A stretch of 64,000 nt of DNA from assembly GCF_012641395.1 (NCBI RefSeq), contig NZ_JABAIH010000009.1, positions 62,001 through 126,000 of the forward strand, written 5' to 3'. A program made the position numbers and the translations under genes. This DNA comes from Rhizobium sp. P32RR-XVIII (lineage in GTDB: Bacteria; Pseudomonadota; Alphaproteobacteria; Rhizobiales; Rhizobiaceae). The notes below the pieces were generated by a model. It had not been told where the DNA came from. It was given only the letters and a program-made list of their open reading frames with translations, and searched no databases. Positions 1 through 8,994 of this stretch are shown in pieces. Each line of letters begins with the position of its first letter. The first letter of the stretch is position 1.

Positions 1-93
1 CTGACGGTAAATACTTTAGTAACCGTGCAAGAGCCGTGCCGTGCGGGGTGGAACGAAATCCGTTTTCTCCTCAACCTCTATGGCCTCCTGTCC

Positions 94-868
94 TCGTCGG
101 CGAGGGGAAATCATCCCTCACGATGCAGCTGATCTATCACGCGGTCGTCGAGCGGCATCCGGTTCTCTCCTCTCCTATGACCAGCCTCAGCTCAATGCAT
201 TCGCCAGATGATCGCGCAGGTGCACGGCATCAACGTCCGCCAGCAGCGCGATCCGTCTCGTCTGACGACCTAGAACGAGCAGGACCGATGCGATAGCTTC
301 GCCACGTGGATCGATCGGCAGCCCCTCGAAATCATCCGCTGCCAGCGAGAGAGCATACCCAACTGGTGACATATGCCCGCCGCTTCATCAAAAAGCGCGC
401 CAACGGCAAGACGCGCTTTATCGTCATCGACCACATTGGCATTGTGAAGCCGCGCGATCCGAAGCTGTCTCCGGGACCGCATCTCCGGTGAAGTCACAGT
501 CGAGTTGAAGGCGCTGGCCGACGAGACCGAGAGCGCGATCCTCATCCTCAACCAGCGCAACAGCTTCGGCACCCGCCGCGACAACCCACGGCCCATCTCG
601 GCCGACCTATAACGGGGCGAGGGCGCCAAGGCCGACTATGACGCCATCGTCTAGCTCTACCGCGCCGAGAAGTACAAAGCCGACCGCGTGGCCATCGCCG
701 CTACCGATGCCGACTGGAAGAAGATCAACAGCGTCTTCGGCTCCAACGTCGAGGGAGTAGCCGAGATCGGCAGCACAAATGCCGCTTCGGTGATCCGACC
801 ATTCGCGAGCGTATGACCTTCGAGGCGCAATTCACCCGATACGTATCGATGCGGCCAGAGCGGCCGGC
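94..868 (+). pseudogene. DnaB-like replicative helicase remnant (phage type)
   Basis: Three reading frames in succession give helicase-like sequence. A Walker A-like stretch (VGEGKSSLTMQLIYHA) is followed by a frame change near 180 and stops near 285 and 365. The Walker B region (FIVIDHIGIV, about 415-445), then ILILNQRN (about 540-560) and a C-terminal part around YRAEKYKADRVAIAATDADW follow. A TAG near 652 interrupts the last part and a base is missing near 775. DnaB-family proteins unwind DNA at replication forks; this copy cannot be translated intact. Its 5' end may lie outside the window. The following phage-like genes support prophage origin. The family call rests on motif order. Confidence 0.6.
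613..868 (+). repeat. 250-bp direct repeat, left copy (helicase 3' part)
   Basis: This segment is nearly identical to 15103-15360, including a shared in-frame TAG. Here it continues naturally from the upstream helicase-like sequence, so this is the native copy. It has a one-base loss near 775 (acaaatg against atcaaatg in the right copy). Confidence 0.9.
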
Positions 869-880
869 GGAGTTGTTCTG

Positions 881-1728
881 ATGAAGCAGCTCTCATTCTT
901 CGACATGATGGCAGCGCCCCCGGCGCCGGTAGCCGCGCCGGTTGCGGCAAAAGTAAAGCTCTCGCCTTGGCAGATCGAGCAAAGAGACAGCCGGCTAGCC
1001 CGCTTTGCGTACCGTGACAGCCTGCCCAGCGATGATGCCGGAATGCTCAACCAAGCTTGGATAGAGCTTCGCGCCTATGACACCGCGGTTCGGAACGCCG
1101 ACTACGACGGTATGGTGATCTCTGGGAACCGCCTGAAGGCGATCGGCGAGCATGCGTTCGGGTTGACGGTCGAAGAAGCTCAAAAGGGTGGCCCTCCGGA
1201 CGGCAACGAGCGGTTCTTCTGCCTATACGATGCATGGCAGTGGTTATCAGCTGCGCTCGCCGCTGACGACGGTAAGATTTCGATGTTCGGTCAGAAAGGC
1301 CGCTTTGAGATCGAGACGCCGGTTGTCGGGTTGATTTCGCCTATGCGGGCATCTTCGGTTTCTGCGGTGGCGATGCTCGTGTCATCGACCATGAAAAGCC
1401 GTTCTTTTCCGAAACAGGCTACCGATCATTTCAAGTCTGCCCTGATGATTTCGTGATTGCAGCCGCAAAGCGCGACTGCCGGCGCTGGCTAGAAAGGGTT
1501 TGCCTCGGGCAACTCACTGAAGGCGGAAAGAAGAAGATCCACCTAACCCGAGCATGGCCTTCCTATGCGCGGCAGTGGCGGGATTCCCGAAATTACGCCG
1601 AAAAATATGCGCGCATAGACGGTTGGACCGAAGAGCGACGGGCAGAGCACGACGCGAAGCAAGCTGCTGCACTGGAGCGAATGGCCGCTGAAGGCATAGA
1701 CCCGGAAGAAGTTTGGAGAAGCAAATGA
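881..1728 (+). pseudogene. Phage-like hypothetical gene, frameshifted
   Basis: An ATG preceded by GGAG opens a frame beginning MKQLSFFDMMAAPPAP. It stays coding-like to about 1315, after which the sensible frame moves by one. The continuation (CRVDFAYAGIFGFCGGD, then FFSETGYRSFQ) leads into the frame that ends at 1728 with EEVWRSK. Read together this is a protein of about 280 residues, rich in charged and aromatic residues, with no catalytic motif I recognise. The position just after the helicase remnant suggests a phage replication-region gene. The single frameshift makes it a probable pseudogene. Function unknown. Confidence 0.55.
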
Positions 1729-1742
1729 ACTACTTTTGGCCT

Positions 1743-1963
1743 TCACGCCAACATCTTTGCTGTAGCAGCGGCGTTCACGAATGCCATCCGAGCCTCCTCG
1801 GCGCTCGCATTCTGACTCAGCGCAGCCAGCATTTGCGTTTAGCCGTTTCATAAAGGGCGTCCGTGGCTCCGGGCCAACGGTGATTGAGACATTCCAGCGC
1901 TTCATCGGGGCCGCAGATTTTTTTGCGAGAACCGTCTCCAATCTTAACGTGCACCGGAATCAT
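1743..1963 (-). pseudogene. DUF982 family protein, frameshifted
   Basis: Read on the minus strand, ATG at 1963 begins MIPVHVKIGDGSRKKICGP, followed by EALECLNHRWP. After one lost base near 1830 the sequence continues in another frame as LAALSQNASAEEARMAFVNA and stops at 1743. The pattern of an EAL..L...WP motif followed by a C-terminal EEAR.AF..AA helix is the signature of DUF982, a small family abundant in rhizobia and of unknown function. Full length would be about 73 residues, usual for the family. A short upstream frame (MAKVIKIDFKVS) ends just before this ATG and may be part of its leader. A second DUF982 gene lies at 5002-5262. Confidence 0.6.
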
Positions 1964-2063
1964 TCAGGAGACCTTGAAGTCGATCTTGATGACCTTAGCC
2001 ATTTTGCACCTTCGATTTTGGATGGCCTCGAACTTGCGCATTAGGAATTTGTTCCGAAGGAGA

Positions 2064-2221
2064 ATGCAGCTTGAACGAGTTTGCTGGTTATACAAGCCGG
2101 TACCAGGCGGCCATTGGGGCATGCTCAGATTTGCCCGTGACGGCCATCCGAAGCCGATCATGGGCGACGGGGATAGGCCAATCGTGTTCCCGACCTGCCG
2201 ATTCCGATGAAGCCGCCCCTT
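2064..2221 (+). pseudogene. 5' piece of a phage-like gene split by the IS21 element
   Basis: A plus-strand frame contains WLYKPVPGGHWGMLRFARDG and then PIVFPT before a stop at 2210. A one-base shift would continue it as ADSDEAA up to the IS end at 2222. The 3' piece after the IS (4791-4981) resumes with HPTEVEALRAVNKHLLAYFN. I infer one gene interrupted by the IS, with an additional small frameshift. The product is unknown; similar short proteins occur in prophage replication regions, but I cannot name the family. The start is uncertain: AAGGAG sits directly before ATG 2064, which is too close, and a TTG at 2071 is in another frame. Confidence 0.4.
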
Positions 2222-2268
2222 TGTTCCGAGATGATTACGCCCCCGGTTTCCGGGATGATCTCGCCCCC
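2222..2268. repeat. IS21 left terminal repeats (2 units)
   Basis: Two consecutive units of about 24 bp share the pattern TTCCGnGATGATnnCGCCCCC, at 2222-2244 and 2245-2268. They correspond in inverted orientation to the units at 4696-4790. Arrays of this kind are the transposase binding sites of IS21-type elements. Confidence 0.8.
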
Positions 2269-2320
2269 TGTTTAGGGGGTCTGCAGGCGATGATTGTTGT
2301 CAGTTCATTCAGGCGAAGTG

Positions 2321-3058
2321 TCAAGCTTTGCGCGACAGATTCCGGCGTAGACTGTCGCCGCTCAGTTCGATGCGATGGGCGTTATGAACGAGGCGATCCA
2401 AGATCGCATCGGCGTAAGTTGGGTCTCCTATGACGCTATGCCATGCGGACACGGGAAGCTGGCTGGTGATGATCGTGGATCGACGGCCATAGCGATCTTC
2501 GAGGATTTCGAGAAGGTCGTGGCGGGCCTGCTCATTGAGCGGTTCAAGTCCCCAGTCGTCGAGGATCAGGAGTTGAACATGGCCCAGGGTCCGTTGCAGG
2601 CGGGCATACCTGCCGTCGCCGCGAGCGAGCGCGAGCTGAGCAAATAGTCGCGGGACGCGTTGATAAAGAACGGATCGATCGTCTCGGCAAGCCTTGTGGC
2701 CAAGAGCACAGGCCAACCAGCTCTTTCCGACACCCGAGGGTCCGCAGATGGCCAGATTGTCGTGGGCATTAATCCAGTCGCCGCCAAGCAATTTTAAGAA
2801 GAGCGCGCGATCAAGACCGCGTTCGGCGCGATAATCGACATCTTCCGGGGTTGCTTGGTGGCGCAGCTTTGCGAACCTAAGGCGTGCGGCGAGCTTGCGA
2901 TCGTAGCGAGAACTCCATTCCCGTTCGAGCAGCAGTCCGAGCCATTCGGCGTGCGAGAGATGGTCGGCTTCGCCGTTGGCGACGAGCTCCCCGAAGGCCT
3001 TTGCCATGCCGACGAGGCCCATGGAATTCAATTTATCCAGTGTTGGATGAGCAAGCAT
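2321..3058 (-). CDS. istB: IS21 helper ATPase IstB
   Basis: This 245-residue AAA+ ATPase acts with the IstA transposase, selecting and remodelling target DNA. The N-terminal helical region begins MLAHPTLDKLNSMGL and is followed by Walker A (CGPSGVGKSWLA) near residue 105 and Walker B (LLILDDWG) near 160. The arginine-rich C-terminal part contains SQLPVSAWH. The length is normal for the family and the frame is open. It starts 12 bp downstream of the istA stop, as in most IS21 elements. It is probably intact, but with its partner frameshifted the element is likely inactive unless a related IstA is supplied in trans. Confidence 0.9.
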   Translation of the reverse strand: MLAHPTLDKLNSMGLVGMAKAFGELVANGEADHLSHAEWLGLLLEREWSSRYDRKLAARLRFAKLRHQATPEDVDYRAERGLDRALFLKLLGGDWINAHDNLAICGPSGVGKSWLACALGHKACRDDRSVLYQRVPRLFAQLALARGDGRYARLQRTLGHVQLLILDDWGLEPLNEQARHDLLEILEDRYGRRSTIITSQLPVSAWHSVIGDPTYADAILDRLVHNAHRIELSGDSLRRNLSRKA

Positions 3059-3070
3059 CTTCCGTTCTCC

Positions 3071-4622
3071 TTAGTGGTAATAGCGAGGTCCGCGTACGTT
3101 GGCGTGGTGGATTGGTTCATGAGACGCCGTTCCATTTGAGGCAGCAGTTCGATCGAGGTGATTGTCGAGGATGGAGCGCACCGAGCCATAGGTCCGTGCC
3201 CCGATCTCCAGTGCACGGCCGCAAGCGGCATTGACCCTGTCGCGGCCAAAGCTCTTGTTGAGGCGGATGATCCCGAGGCAGGCGCGAAAGCCCTGCTCGG
3301 GATGCGGCCTGTCGGCAAGAATGCGCTCGCACAACAGCGCAACATCCGGCCCCATGGCAGAGGCTTCGCGTTGAATGCGTTCGATCGTCCAGTCGGCAAA
3401 GCGGCGATGCGCCGAGGGCATATGATCGGGGATCGTCGTATGCTTTCCGTTTCCGCTGGAGCGGCGATGAGCGGCAATTCGCTCGCCCCTGTGGAAGATC
3501 TCGATCGTATTGGCGGTGATCCGAGCCTCGACCTGCTCTCGGGCGAAGCGATAGGGGACAGAATAGTAGTGCCGCTCGATCTCGACGTGATAATCCAACC
3601 CCGCACGCCGGATACGCCATTCTGCAAAGACATAACGTTCCACCGGCAGTGGTCGAAAAGCCGGATGATCAAGCTCTTCGAACAATTGGCGACGAGTGAC
3701 GCCAACCCGGCGCAGAACACGCTTGTCGTTGAGATCATGCAGCAAATCGGCAATTGCCGCATTGACCTCTGCCAGGCTGTAGAAGGTGCGATGGCGAAGG
3801 CGGCCCAGCAACCAACGCTCGACGATACGAACCGCAGCTTCTACTTTCGCCTTATCGCGAGGGCGTCGCGGCCGAGTTGGCAGAACGGCGCTGACGTAAT
3901 GGGCCGCCATCGCACAATAGGTCCGGTTGACCTGGGGATCAAAGTGACAGGCCTTGATAATCGCTACCTTGGCATTGTCGGGAACGAGCAAGGCTGGCGC
4001 GCCGCCGAAGAACTCCAGCGCCTGGATATGGCATTCGATCCAGTCGGGAAGCGTCTCGCTCCCAGCGAGCATGAGCGTATGACAGGCTTGATGCGCCCAT
4101 AACCGCCACGAACAGATGGGCCTGTCGTGTCTTACCGGACAACCGATCGACAACCACGGTGACCGTGTCGCCGGCATAATCGACGAACAGCTTATCGCCG
4201 GCCGCATGATCCTGCCGCATCGTCACCGGCAGCTTCAGAGCCCAGCCGCGGTAAAGGTCACAGTAGCGGCTATAGCGATAGCCGTCCGGATGGCGGCTGA
4301 TGTACTCGCCCCAAAGGATCTGCAGCGTCATATGCTTACGCTTCAGCTCGCGATGGACGTGTGCCCAATCCGGCTCAGGCGCACGACGATGGCCCGTCTT
4401 CGTCCCGGCCGCTTTGTAAAGCGCCGCCTCCAGGACTGCATCGCTGAGGTCGTCACCCAAGGGCCACGAAAGCTTCGCCACCGCCGCACGCCGAAGCGTC
4501 TCACGCACCGTCGAGGGCGCAGCGCCAACTCGCACCGCAATCGACTTATGCCCAAGCCCTTGCTCAAATCGATATCTTAATATCTCGCGGACACGCTGCA
4601 TCTCCAATCTCTCCGCAGGCAT
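3071..4622 (-). pseudogene. istA: IS21 transposase IstA, frameshifted
   Basis: The first frame starts at 4622 (MPAERLEMQRVREILRYRFE) and carries the N-terminal helix-turn-helix (HKSIAVRVGAAPSTVRETL), then the start of the DDE core (KLFVDYAGDTVTVV). At a CCC run at about 4061 an extra base moves the frame. Coding resumes as SETLPDWIECHIQALEFFGG, then LVPDNAKVAI, which holds the second catalytic Asp, and runs to 3071. Removing one base would give about 516 residues, normal for IstA. As it stands the reading frame is broken, so transposase would be made only by rare frameshifting. Confidence 0.88.
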
Positions 4623-4695
4623 CCCGTTCCTTCCTCGTCAACGTCGAAGGAAGAAACTTCACACCTGCAGACAACCCTTGCCAGATGCCTTCGAA

Positions 4696-4790
4696 GGGGG
4701 CGGCATCATCTCGGAATCAGGGGGCGACTAATCCTCGGAATAGAGGGGGCGGCATCATTTCGGAATCGGGGGGCGGATTGCCTCGGAATT
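4696..4790. repeat. IS21 right terminal repeats (4 units)
   Basis: Four adjacent units of 22-25 bp occur at about 4696-4717, 4718-4741, 4742-4766 and 4767-4790. Each contains GGGGGCG, a variable middle, and CGGAAT. They are the inverse of the two units at the left end. The excess of units on the side upstream of istA is common in IS21 elements. Confidence 0.8.
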
Positions 4791-4981
4791 TGCACCCGAC
4801 CGAGGTCGAAGCCTTGCGGGCCGTGAACAAGCACCTGCTTGCCTATTTCAACGGCGACTACCGGCGCGACGGCGCGAAGCTCGAAGCATCATCCGCCGGC
4901 GATGCGCTGTTCCCCGGTCTCAAGCCGATCTTCCGTAAGGGGAAGAGGATCGAAGTCGAGCGTAAAGGGGCGGCGGCATGA
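4791..4981 (+). pseudogene. 3' piece of the phage-like gene split by IS21
   Basis: Immediately after the IS end a plus-strand frame reads HPTEVEALRAVNKHLLAYFN, then FPGLKPIFRKGKRIEVERKG, and ends at TGA 4979-4981. It has no start of its own outside the IS and shows good coding character. With the piece at 2064-2221 it forms the interrupted gene. The basic C-terminus could bind nucleic acid, but that is only a guess. Confidence 0.45.
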
Positions 4982-5001
4982 GTGAGATATTCAGCGGAGT
5001 C

Positions 5002-5262
5002 TCACTGTTCCATGGACGTCTCTATAGGAACGTTTGCCTCTCGGGCGGCGATAATGAACGCTTCTCGTGCCTCTCGCGGCTCGCGTATCCCTGCGTCGAC
5101 GTCAGCGCAAATTTGAAGTGCCGACATAAAGGCTTTTCCTTCCGCCGTCGGCCATGCATTCAGCAGGATGTCGCGCGCTTCATTCGTCGTGTTGACCATC
5201 AGCATTTGGCCGGTCCGCTTGCAGACCACCAGAATCGGCGAATCCCAGCGCCTATTGCCCAT
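5002..5262 (-). CDS. DUF982 domain protein
   Basis: This 86-residue protein has the DUF982 pattern: WDSPILVV near the N-terminus, a central EARDILLNAWP, and C-terminal REAREAFIIAAREA. DUF982 proteins are small, of unknown function, and numerous in rhizobial genomes, often on plasmids and near mobile DNA. ATG 5262 has GAGGG about seven bases upstream. It is convergent with the split phage gene and intact, unlike the related pseudogene at 1743-1963. No regulatory site is evident. Confidence 0.7.
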   Translation of the reverse strand: MGNRRWDSPILVVCKRTGQMLMVNTTNEARDILLNAWPTAEGKAFMSALQICADVDAGIREPREAREAFIIAAREANVPIETSMEQ

Positions 5263-5354
5263 TGCCCAACCCTCGAGAACTGGAACGATGGTACTTTAAG
5301 GCAGTTGCTTGCCTGCGCAAGACAAACAGATGTGAAAGCGCGGAGGGATCCCGC

Positions 5355-5893
5355 ATGACCATCGCCGTCCAAAACCATTCATCCGCCGCTGAGATCGTCG
5401 GCTAACGCGGGCGCATCCTCGGGTCATCAACCCGCCGGTCAAGGTCACGCGCGAGGTCCTGGAAGCGGAGGACGCCAAGATAGCTTCCCTTTGCCAGACG
5501 ATCCGCGTTCACGAGCAGATGCAGCAGCAGAAGCAGTCGATAATCGACCGGCTGAAGGAAGAGCTGCAGCAGGCCCGCAAGAGCGAGGACATCCTCAAGG
5601 CAGAGCTTCGCAAGGCGCAGGCCGGAGGAGCGTCAAAGGTTCAAGGCTTCGACGGCTGCGAGGAGATCGTCGCCGAAGTGATGAAGGGTTGGCCCGATCT
5701 CACGATGGCGCACATCAGGAACCGCCGTCGGGCGGAGCACATCGTCGCGTGCCGTCACGCATGCATCATTGCTCTCGCCGATCGCATCCCTGACATGACG
5801 CATTCTGAGATTGCCCGGTTCATGGGGATGAATGGTTCCACCGTTCGCTATGCGATCAAGAAGCACCGCGCAGGGATGGGCGAGATCGAATGA
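5355..5893 (+). pseudogene. DnaA-C-like DNA-binding protein, N-terminus frameshifted
   Basis: The C-terminal half (about residues 80-160) resembles DnaA domain IV. RHACIIALADRIPDMTHSEI is followed by a helix-turn-helix ending in NGSTVRYAIKK, similar to the DnaA-box recognition helix region. Before it lies a coiled coil (QQKQSIIDRLKEELQQARKS). An upstream ATG at 5355 opens MTIAVQNHSSAAEIVG but meets TAA at 5403. The frame joined to the coiled coil is open from about 5405 (RVINPPVKVTREVLEAEDAK), so a frameshift near 5400 is likely. An internal ATG at 5519 could still yield a 124-residue product with both coiled coil and HTH. The stop overlaps the next gene (ATGA). A phage replication or regulatory role is inferred. 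Confidence 0.55.
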
Positions 5894-6351
5894 CCGAGCA
5901 TCACGAGGCCCAAGCGATCTTCGCAGAATACGGCATCGAAGTGGTGCCGGCGAACGTGATGCCGGCCAACGGGCAGACGCGCGCCATCGCCACGCTTGAC
6001 CGCATCAGAAACCGCCATGGCGAGGCTCACGCGAGGTTTGTGGTCATGACGCTGTCTGAGACCGCCAACAACAAGGCCTTTATCGATGAGACCTCCCTAT
6101 GGGTAATCAGCGACATGGTAAGGGCGGCGGCCAAGAACCACCCCGAGCTAGTCGAGAACAATGTCTCCGCCTGGTTCGCCTTCTTCGACGGTCTACCGCT
6201 GGGATGGCTTCAATACTGGGCTCTGGACCTCGACGGCGTCATATCGAAACGACACGCCTTGGGCGGGATGATATACGAACGGATGCGCCGGCCGTTCGGA
6301 GCCTTGGCGGTCCAGCCTGATCTTCTTGATGACAGACGAGGTGCGGCATGA
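5890..6351 (+). CDS. Hypothetical phage protein
   Basis: This intact 153-residue protein is translationally coupled to its upstream neighbour through an ATGA overlap, and its own stop overlaps the next ATG. It contains GEAHARFVVMTLSETANNKA, then a predicted helical middle, then WLQYWALDLDGVISKRHALG and a basic tail. I recognise no enzyme motif. Tight coupling and gene order indicate membership of a prophage replication/regulation operon. Confidence 0.55.
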   Translation: MTEHHEAQAIFAEYGIEVVPANVMPANGQTRAIATLDRIRNRHGEAHARFVVMTLSETANNKAFIDETSLWVISDMVRAAAKNHPELVENNVSAWFAFFDGLPLGWLQYWALDLDGVISKRHALGGMIYERMRRPFGALAVQPDLLDDRRGAA

Positions 6352-6973
6352 TGACAGGACGTGACATCGGTGAGCGTTTCATCCGGGCTGTGGAGATCAG
6401 CTTCGCATCAGTCGGCCCGAGGGTATCCAGCCGCGCTGCCTGGATAGAGTATCCATACACCCAGGCAGATAAGAACGGCTGGGCGCTGAACGGCTTGCGG
6501 AGGAGCGGAAAGCCTTCTGGGCCACCATGCGGACACCTACCGCCCGCGACATCACTGAGGCCGAAGAGACGCAAGGCTGGCTATCCCATGTCACCGACGA
6601 GAGCGAGCGGCGGTGCCTCACAGCATTGGCATGGTGCTCAGCTCGGAAGCGCTATTTCCAGGACTGGTGCAAGGAAGAATGCATTCATCCCGAGACCGGT
6701 CGGCGCCGAAAAGCGCGGGCAATCTTGCGTATTTTGTTAGCTTTGCCTCGCAAGCCATTGCAGCATAACGAAATCGACGTTTTTTCCCTGTTGCCTGATG
6801 ACCCGGAAATCAGCGATAAGGATGTCATCATCGCAGAAGGTGCGACACACTGGCGGGACGCTGAGGCAAAGCCGATGGCCTGCGACTTTGACACGACGCT
6901 GGAGCGGTTCGATTGGGCTGAGGCACAAAATGCCCGCCGCCAGCGTGAGGCCCGGCGGAAACAGGCGGCATAG
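6348..6973 (+). pseudogene. Phage-like hypothetical protein, frameshifted
   Basis: The first frame, from ATG 6348 (MMTGRDIGERFIRAVEISFA), is sensible to about 6480. The coding frame then shifts to AERLAEERKAFWATMRTPTA and runs to the stop at 6973. The joined product would be about 208 residues. The C-terminal part contains ECIHPETGRRRKARAILRI, a basic segment like those in small phage DNA-binding or terminase-associated proteins (DUF6362-like), but the family is not certain. A single-base lesion near 6482 disrupts it. The second half alone has an in-frame ATG at 6527. Confidence 0.5.
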
Positions 6974-7052
6974 CGCGTCTCCGGCTCGAAAAGCGGCCGG
7001 GCGGGCAACCTTTCGAGGCGGCGTCTCAGCATCGACTGGGAAGCGATGAGAG

Positions 7053-7205
7053 TTAGTTGTAAAGGCCGTTCATACCGCCGCCGCCACGAACAGGGCCGAT
7101 CCCTGCGGGAGTTGCGTAGGTAGTATTCTCCGCACTGGTCGTTGTGCACCCCGAAAGGGTCAATAGCGCTATTGCGACCGCAGCTAAAAGGTACTTCAGA
7201 GGCAT
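7053..7205 (-). CDS. Small exported lipoprotein (50 aa)
   Basis: Reading the minus strand from ATG 7205 gives MPLKYLLAAVAIALLTLSGC, a typical lipoprotein signal peptide with lipobox LSGC and Cys at residue 20. A mature part of 30 residues rich in Thr and Gly follows (IGPVRGGGGMNGLYN at the end), stopping at 7053. Lipidation at the Cys and anchoring in the inner or outer membrane is expected; an Asp retention signal is absent. It is a lone gene facing away from its neighbours. Function unknown. Similar tiny lipoproteins are common in rhizobia; this one may be a lysogeny or host gene. Confidence 0.6.
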   Translation of the reverse strand: MPLKYLLAAVAIALLTLSGCTTTSAENTTYATPAGIGPVRGGGGMNGLYN

Positions 7206-7445
7206 GGCATCGTCCTATCATCAGAGACTGTGCGGGCCTCAGGGGCCAGAGCACGGATACTCCCTCAACTGATCGGCAATGGCAATCGGGGCGGCTATAA
7301 TCAATTCGAGGCAATGCCTCAGCACAGGTCGGCTCCGGCCTCTGAATGCAGGCGGTGGTTCGTCACCGGGGGCGTTCAAGCCAGCGCGTGAACACACGGT
7401 GCAATCGGCGGCGTGGCCACAAAGCCGATTGTGGAGCCATCATCC

Positions 7446-7478
7446 AGCCCGCCCCGTAACCCGGAGGCGGGCTTTGTC
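7446..7478 (+). terminator. Terminator-like hairpin
   Basis: AGCCCGCC (7446-7453) pairs perfectly with GGCGGGCT (7466-7473) and is followed by TTGT. A second small stem follows at 7482-7500. The T-tract is weak, so this could equally be a repeated palindrome: its left arm recurs at 16997-17013. Confidence 0.4.
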
Positions 7479-7933
7479 GTAGCCAGCATTAATGGCTGGC
7501 CGGCAGGAAAGGGGTTACCAACGTCGGCTAGTGCGCCGCACGTCGACGATGCGCCCATCCCTTTGACGGACCCCGATCTCGTAGCGGTTCCCGTTGCGGA
7601 TTGCGCGATAGGTAAAGTACCTCCCTCGGCAATTATCCCGAAGGACGTCGCGAAAGCCCCGGGTACGAAGCAGCCGCGCACCCTGAGGGCAGGTTATCGG
7701 TCGTCCGTGGTTTCAGTACTTTGACTTACTCGGAAATCCGCATGGCACTTTTTGAGTTTCAGTTCTTGGAGGCGATAAGCGCATGGCCGTAGCTAGTCGC
7801 ATAGAAATGGCGAAGGCGCTGAGAGGGCAAGCCCTAGGACCTTGGTCCACTACACCGCGCTTTCGCCTAGCTGAGTGACGAGGAAGCGTTTTGGTTACTG
7901 GGATACCGCTCCTCGTAGCCCTCCTCCAGGGGG

Positions 7934-7977
7934 AAGGAGGCCACGGCTTAACTCACCGTCCGGGTCGTGGCCTCCTT
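7934..7977. repeat. Perfect 12-bp inverted repeat
   Basis: AAGGAGGCCACG (7934-7945) is exactly inverted at 7966-7977 around a 20-base loop. There is no T-run, so it may be a regulatory or repeat palindrome. It lies just downstream of the SRAP pseudogene stop. Confidence 0.45.
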
Positions 7978-8009
7978 GCTGTCATCGTCCCAAATGACAC
8001 CCCGCGGGT

Positions 8010-8728
8010 TCAGATCAGTGTCGGTTCGGGATCGGGGTTTATCTCTTCGATGATGTCGGGTGTGTCGTTCTTTGGCGAACCGACTTTTCTGTCGATCGGC
8101 CACATCGTCATCGGTTCGGAGGGGAATGGTTTCATCAGGTCGTTTGGATCCGGCTCTGGCGACAGCCAGCGGTCATAGTCCTCCTGATGCAGAATGACCG
8201 GCATGCGGTCGTGGATCGCGGCCATCATCTCATTCGCGGGGCATGTAACGATGGCGAATGTGCGAATTTCAACGCTGGCCGCATCTCGAAATGTTTCCCA
8301 AGCGCCAGCAAGCGCAAAGGGTTTTCCGGACTTCATTGCAACGGCATAGGGCTGCTTGTTCTTGCCGGTGCCGAAGATGTCCTTCCATTCGAAGAAGCCG
8401 TCTATCGGTATCAGGCAGCGCCGCGCGCGGTAGGCAGACTTGAACATGCCGTTGGTGGCGATGCCTTCACAGCGCGCGTTGATCGGTGGCGGCCTTCCGC
8501 CGGGCTTCATCCATCCTGGCATCAATCCCCATCGGGCACTGACGAAGATGGTCCCCATCGTGACAGGCTCCCGCACCAGGTCTTTGATGATGATCGGGTA
8601 ATCGAGGGAAGGGGCGCCGTTATAGCGGGGAGCTGATTGGAGAGGCCGAGTGCTGCCTTCCGATCGGCGAACGCGAACGCGTCCATCATGCTTTCAAGAT
8701 TGGTTTTGATGAATACGCGTCCGCACAT
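8010..8728 (-). pseudogene. SRAP-domain protein (YedK/HMCES family), frameshifted
   Basis: SRAP proteins form a thiazolidine crosslink with abasic sites in single-stranded DNA and are linked to the SOS response. The start MCGRV provides the catalytic Cys2. The next conserved segment, RYNGAPSLDYPIIIKDLV, is in another frame after a lost C near 8628, and the rest follows intact: MREPVTMGTIFVSARWGLMP, PIDGFFEW, and the catalytic His in HDRMPVIL. Joined length is about 239 residues, normal for the family. Only the short N-terminal frame and a Cys-less remainder can be translated, so the protein is presumably inactive. It lies downstream of two small genes that follow a LexA box. Confidence 0.85.
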
Positions 8729-8802
8729 GCCAGAGCTCGCTCACGTGTTTCCGGGGGCGCATCTAAACACGCCCATTTGTTATTCGGCAATGAGGTTGCG
8801 GT

Positions 8803-8994
8803 TTAGCGGTCGTACTTCGGCGACCAGCCACGAACCATCCCGCGGCTAATCGCGCTTTCCGTCAATGCGAGCTGAAGCCTGAGGTGGCGGATATCGGCCA
8901 GCAATGTTGCTATCGTTGCCTTGGCATCCTCGTCGTGAAAGGCGAGGGCAGCTTCGACCTCGTAGTCGACGTCTTCTTTCGTGGCCGGCTGCAT
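8803..8994 (-). CDS. Small hypothetical protein
   Basis: This acidic, helical 63-residue protein (begins MQPATKEDVDYEVEAALAFH) has no recognised domain. Its start overlaps the stop of the gene at 8994-9350, suggesting translational coupling in a two-gene transcript. The SRAP pseudogene follows 74 bp downstream on the same strand. Function unknown; shared SOS control is inferred from the LexA-type site upstream of the operon. Confidence 0.5.
   Translation of the reverse strand: MQPATKEDVDYEVEAALAFHDEDAKATIATLLADIRHLRLQLALTESAISRGMVRGWSPKYDR

Larger units (their letters stand above)
2222..4790 (-). mobile_element. IS21-family insertion sequence with broken istA
   Basis: The element contains istA and istB in the order and strand typical of IS21, flanked by multi-unit terminal repeats. 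The left end carries two 24-bp units and the right end four, facing inward. Its length of about 2.57 kb fits the family. A one-base insertion in istA should prevent autonomous transposition. The exact ends and the target duplication could not be fixed: the left end reads TGTTCCGAG and the right end, reversed, reads TGCAAATTCCGAG. The flanks appear to be two parts of one phage-like gene. Confidence 0.85.
7206..8009. other. Non-coding stretch with hairpins
   Basis: No convincing gene lies between the small lipoprotein and the SRAP pseudogene. Open frames of about 100 codons exist on both strands around 7376-7724, but they are mutual shadows without motifs or a good ribosome site. Two hairpins are described separately. 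The block AGCCCGCCCCGTAACC at 7446 recurs at 16997. Confidence 0.5.

Noticed and set aside
3158..4102. 314-codon open frame on the plus strand
   Set aside because: It is antisense to istA and has no protein motif.
7790..7880. Possible tRNA-like stems
   Set aside because: The arms do not form a cloverleaf with an anticodon loop and there is no TTCGA-type T-loop in place.
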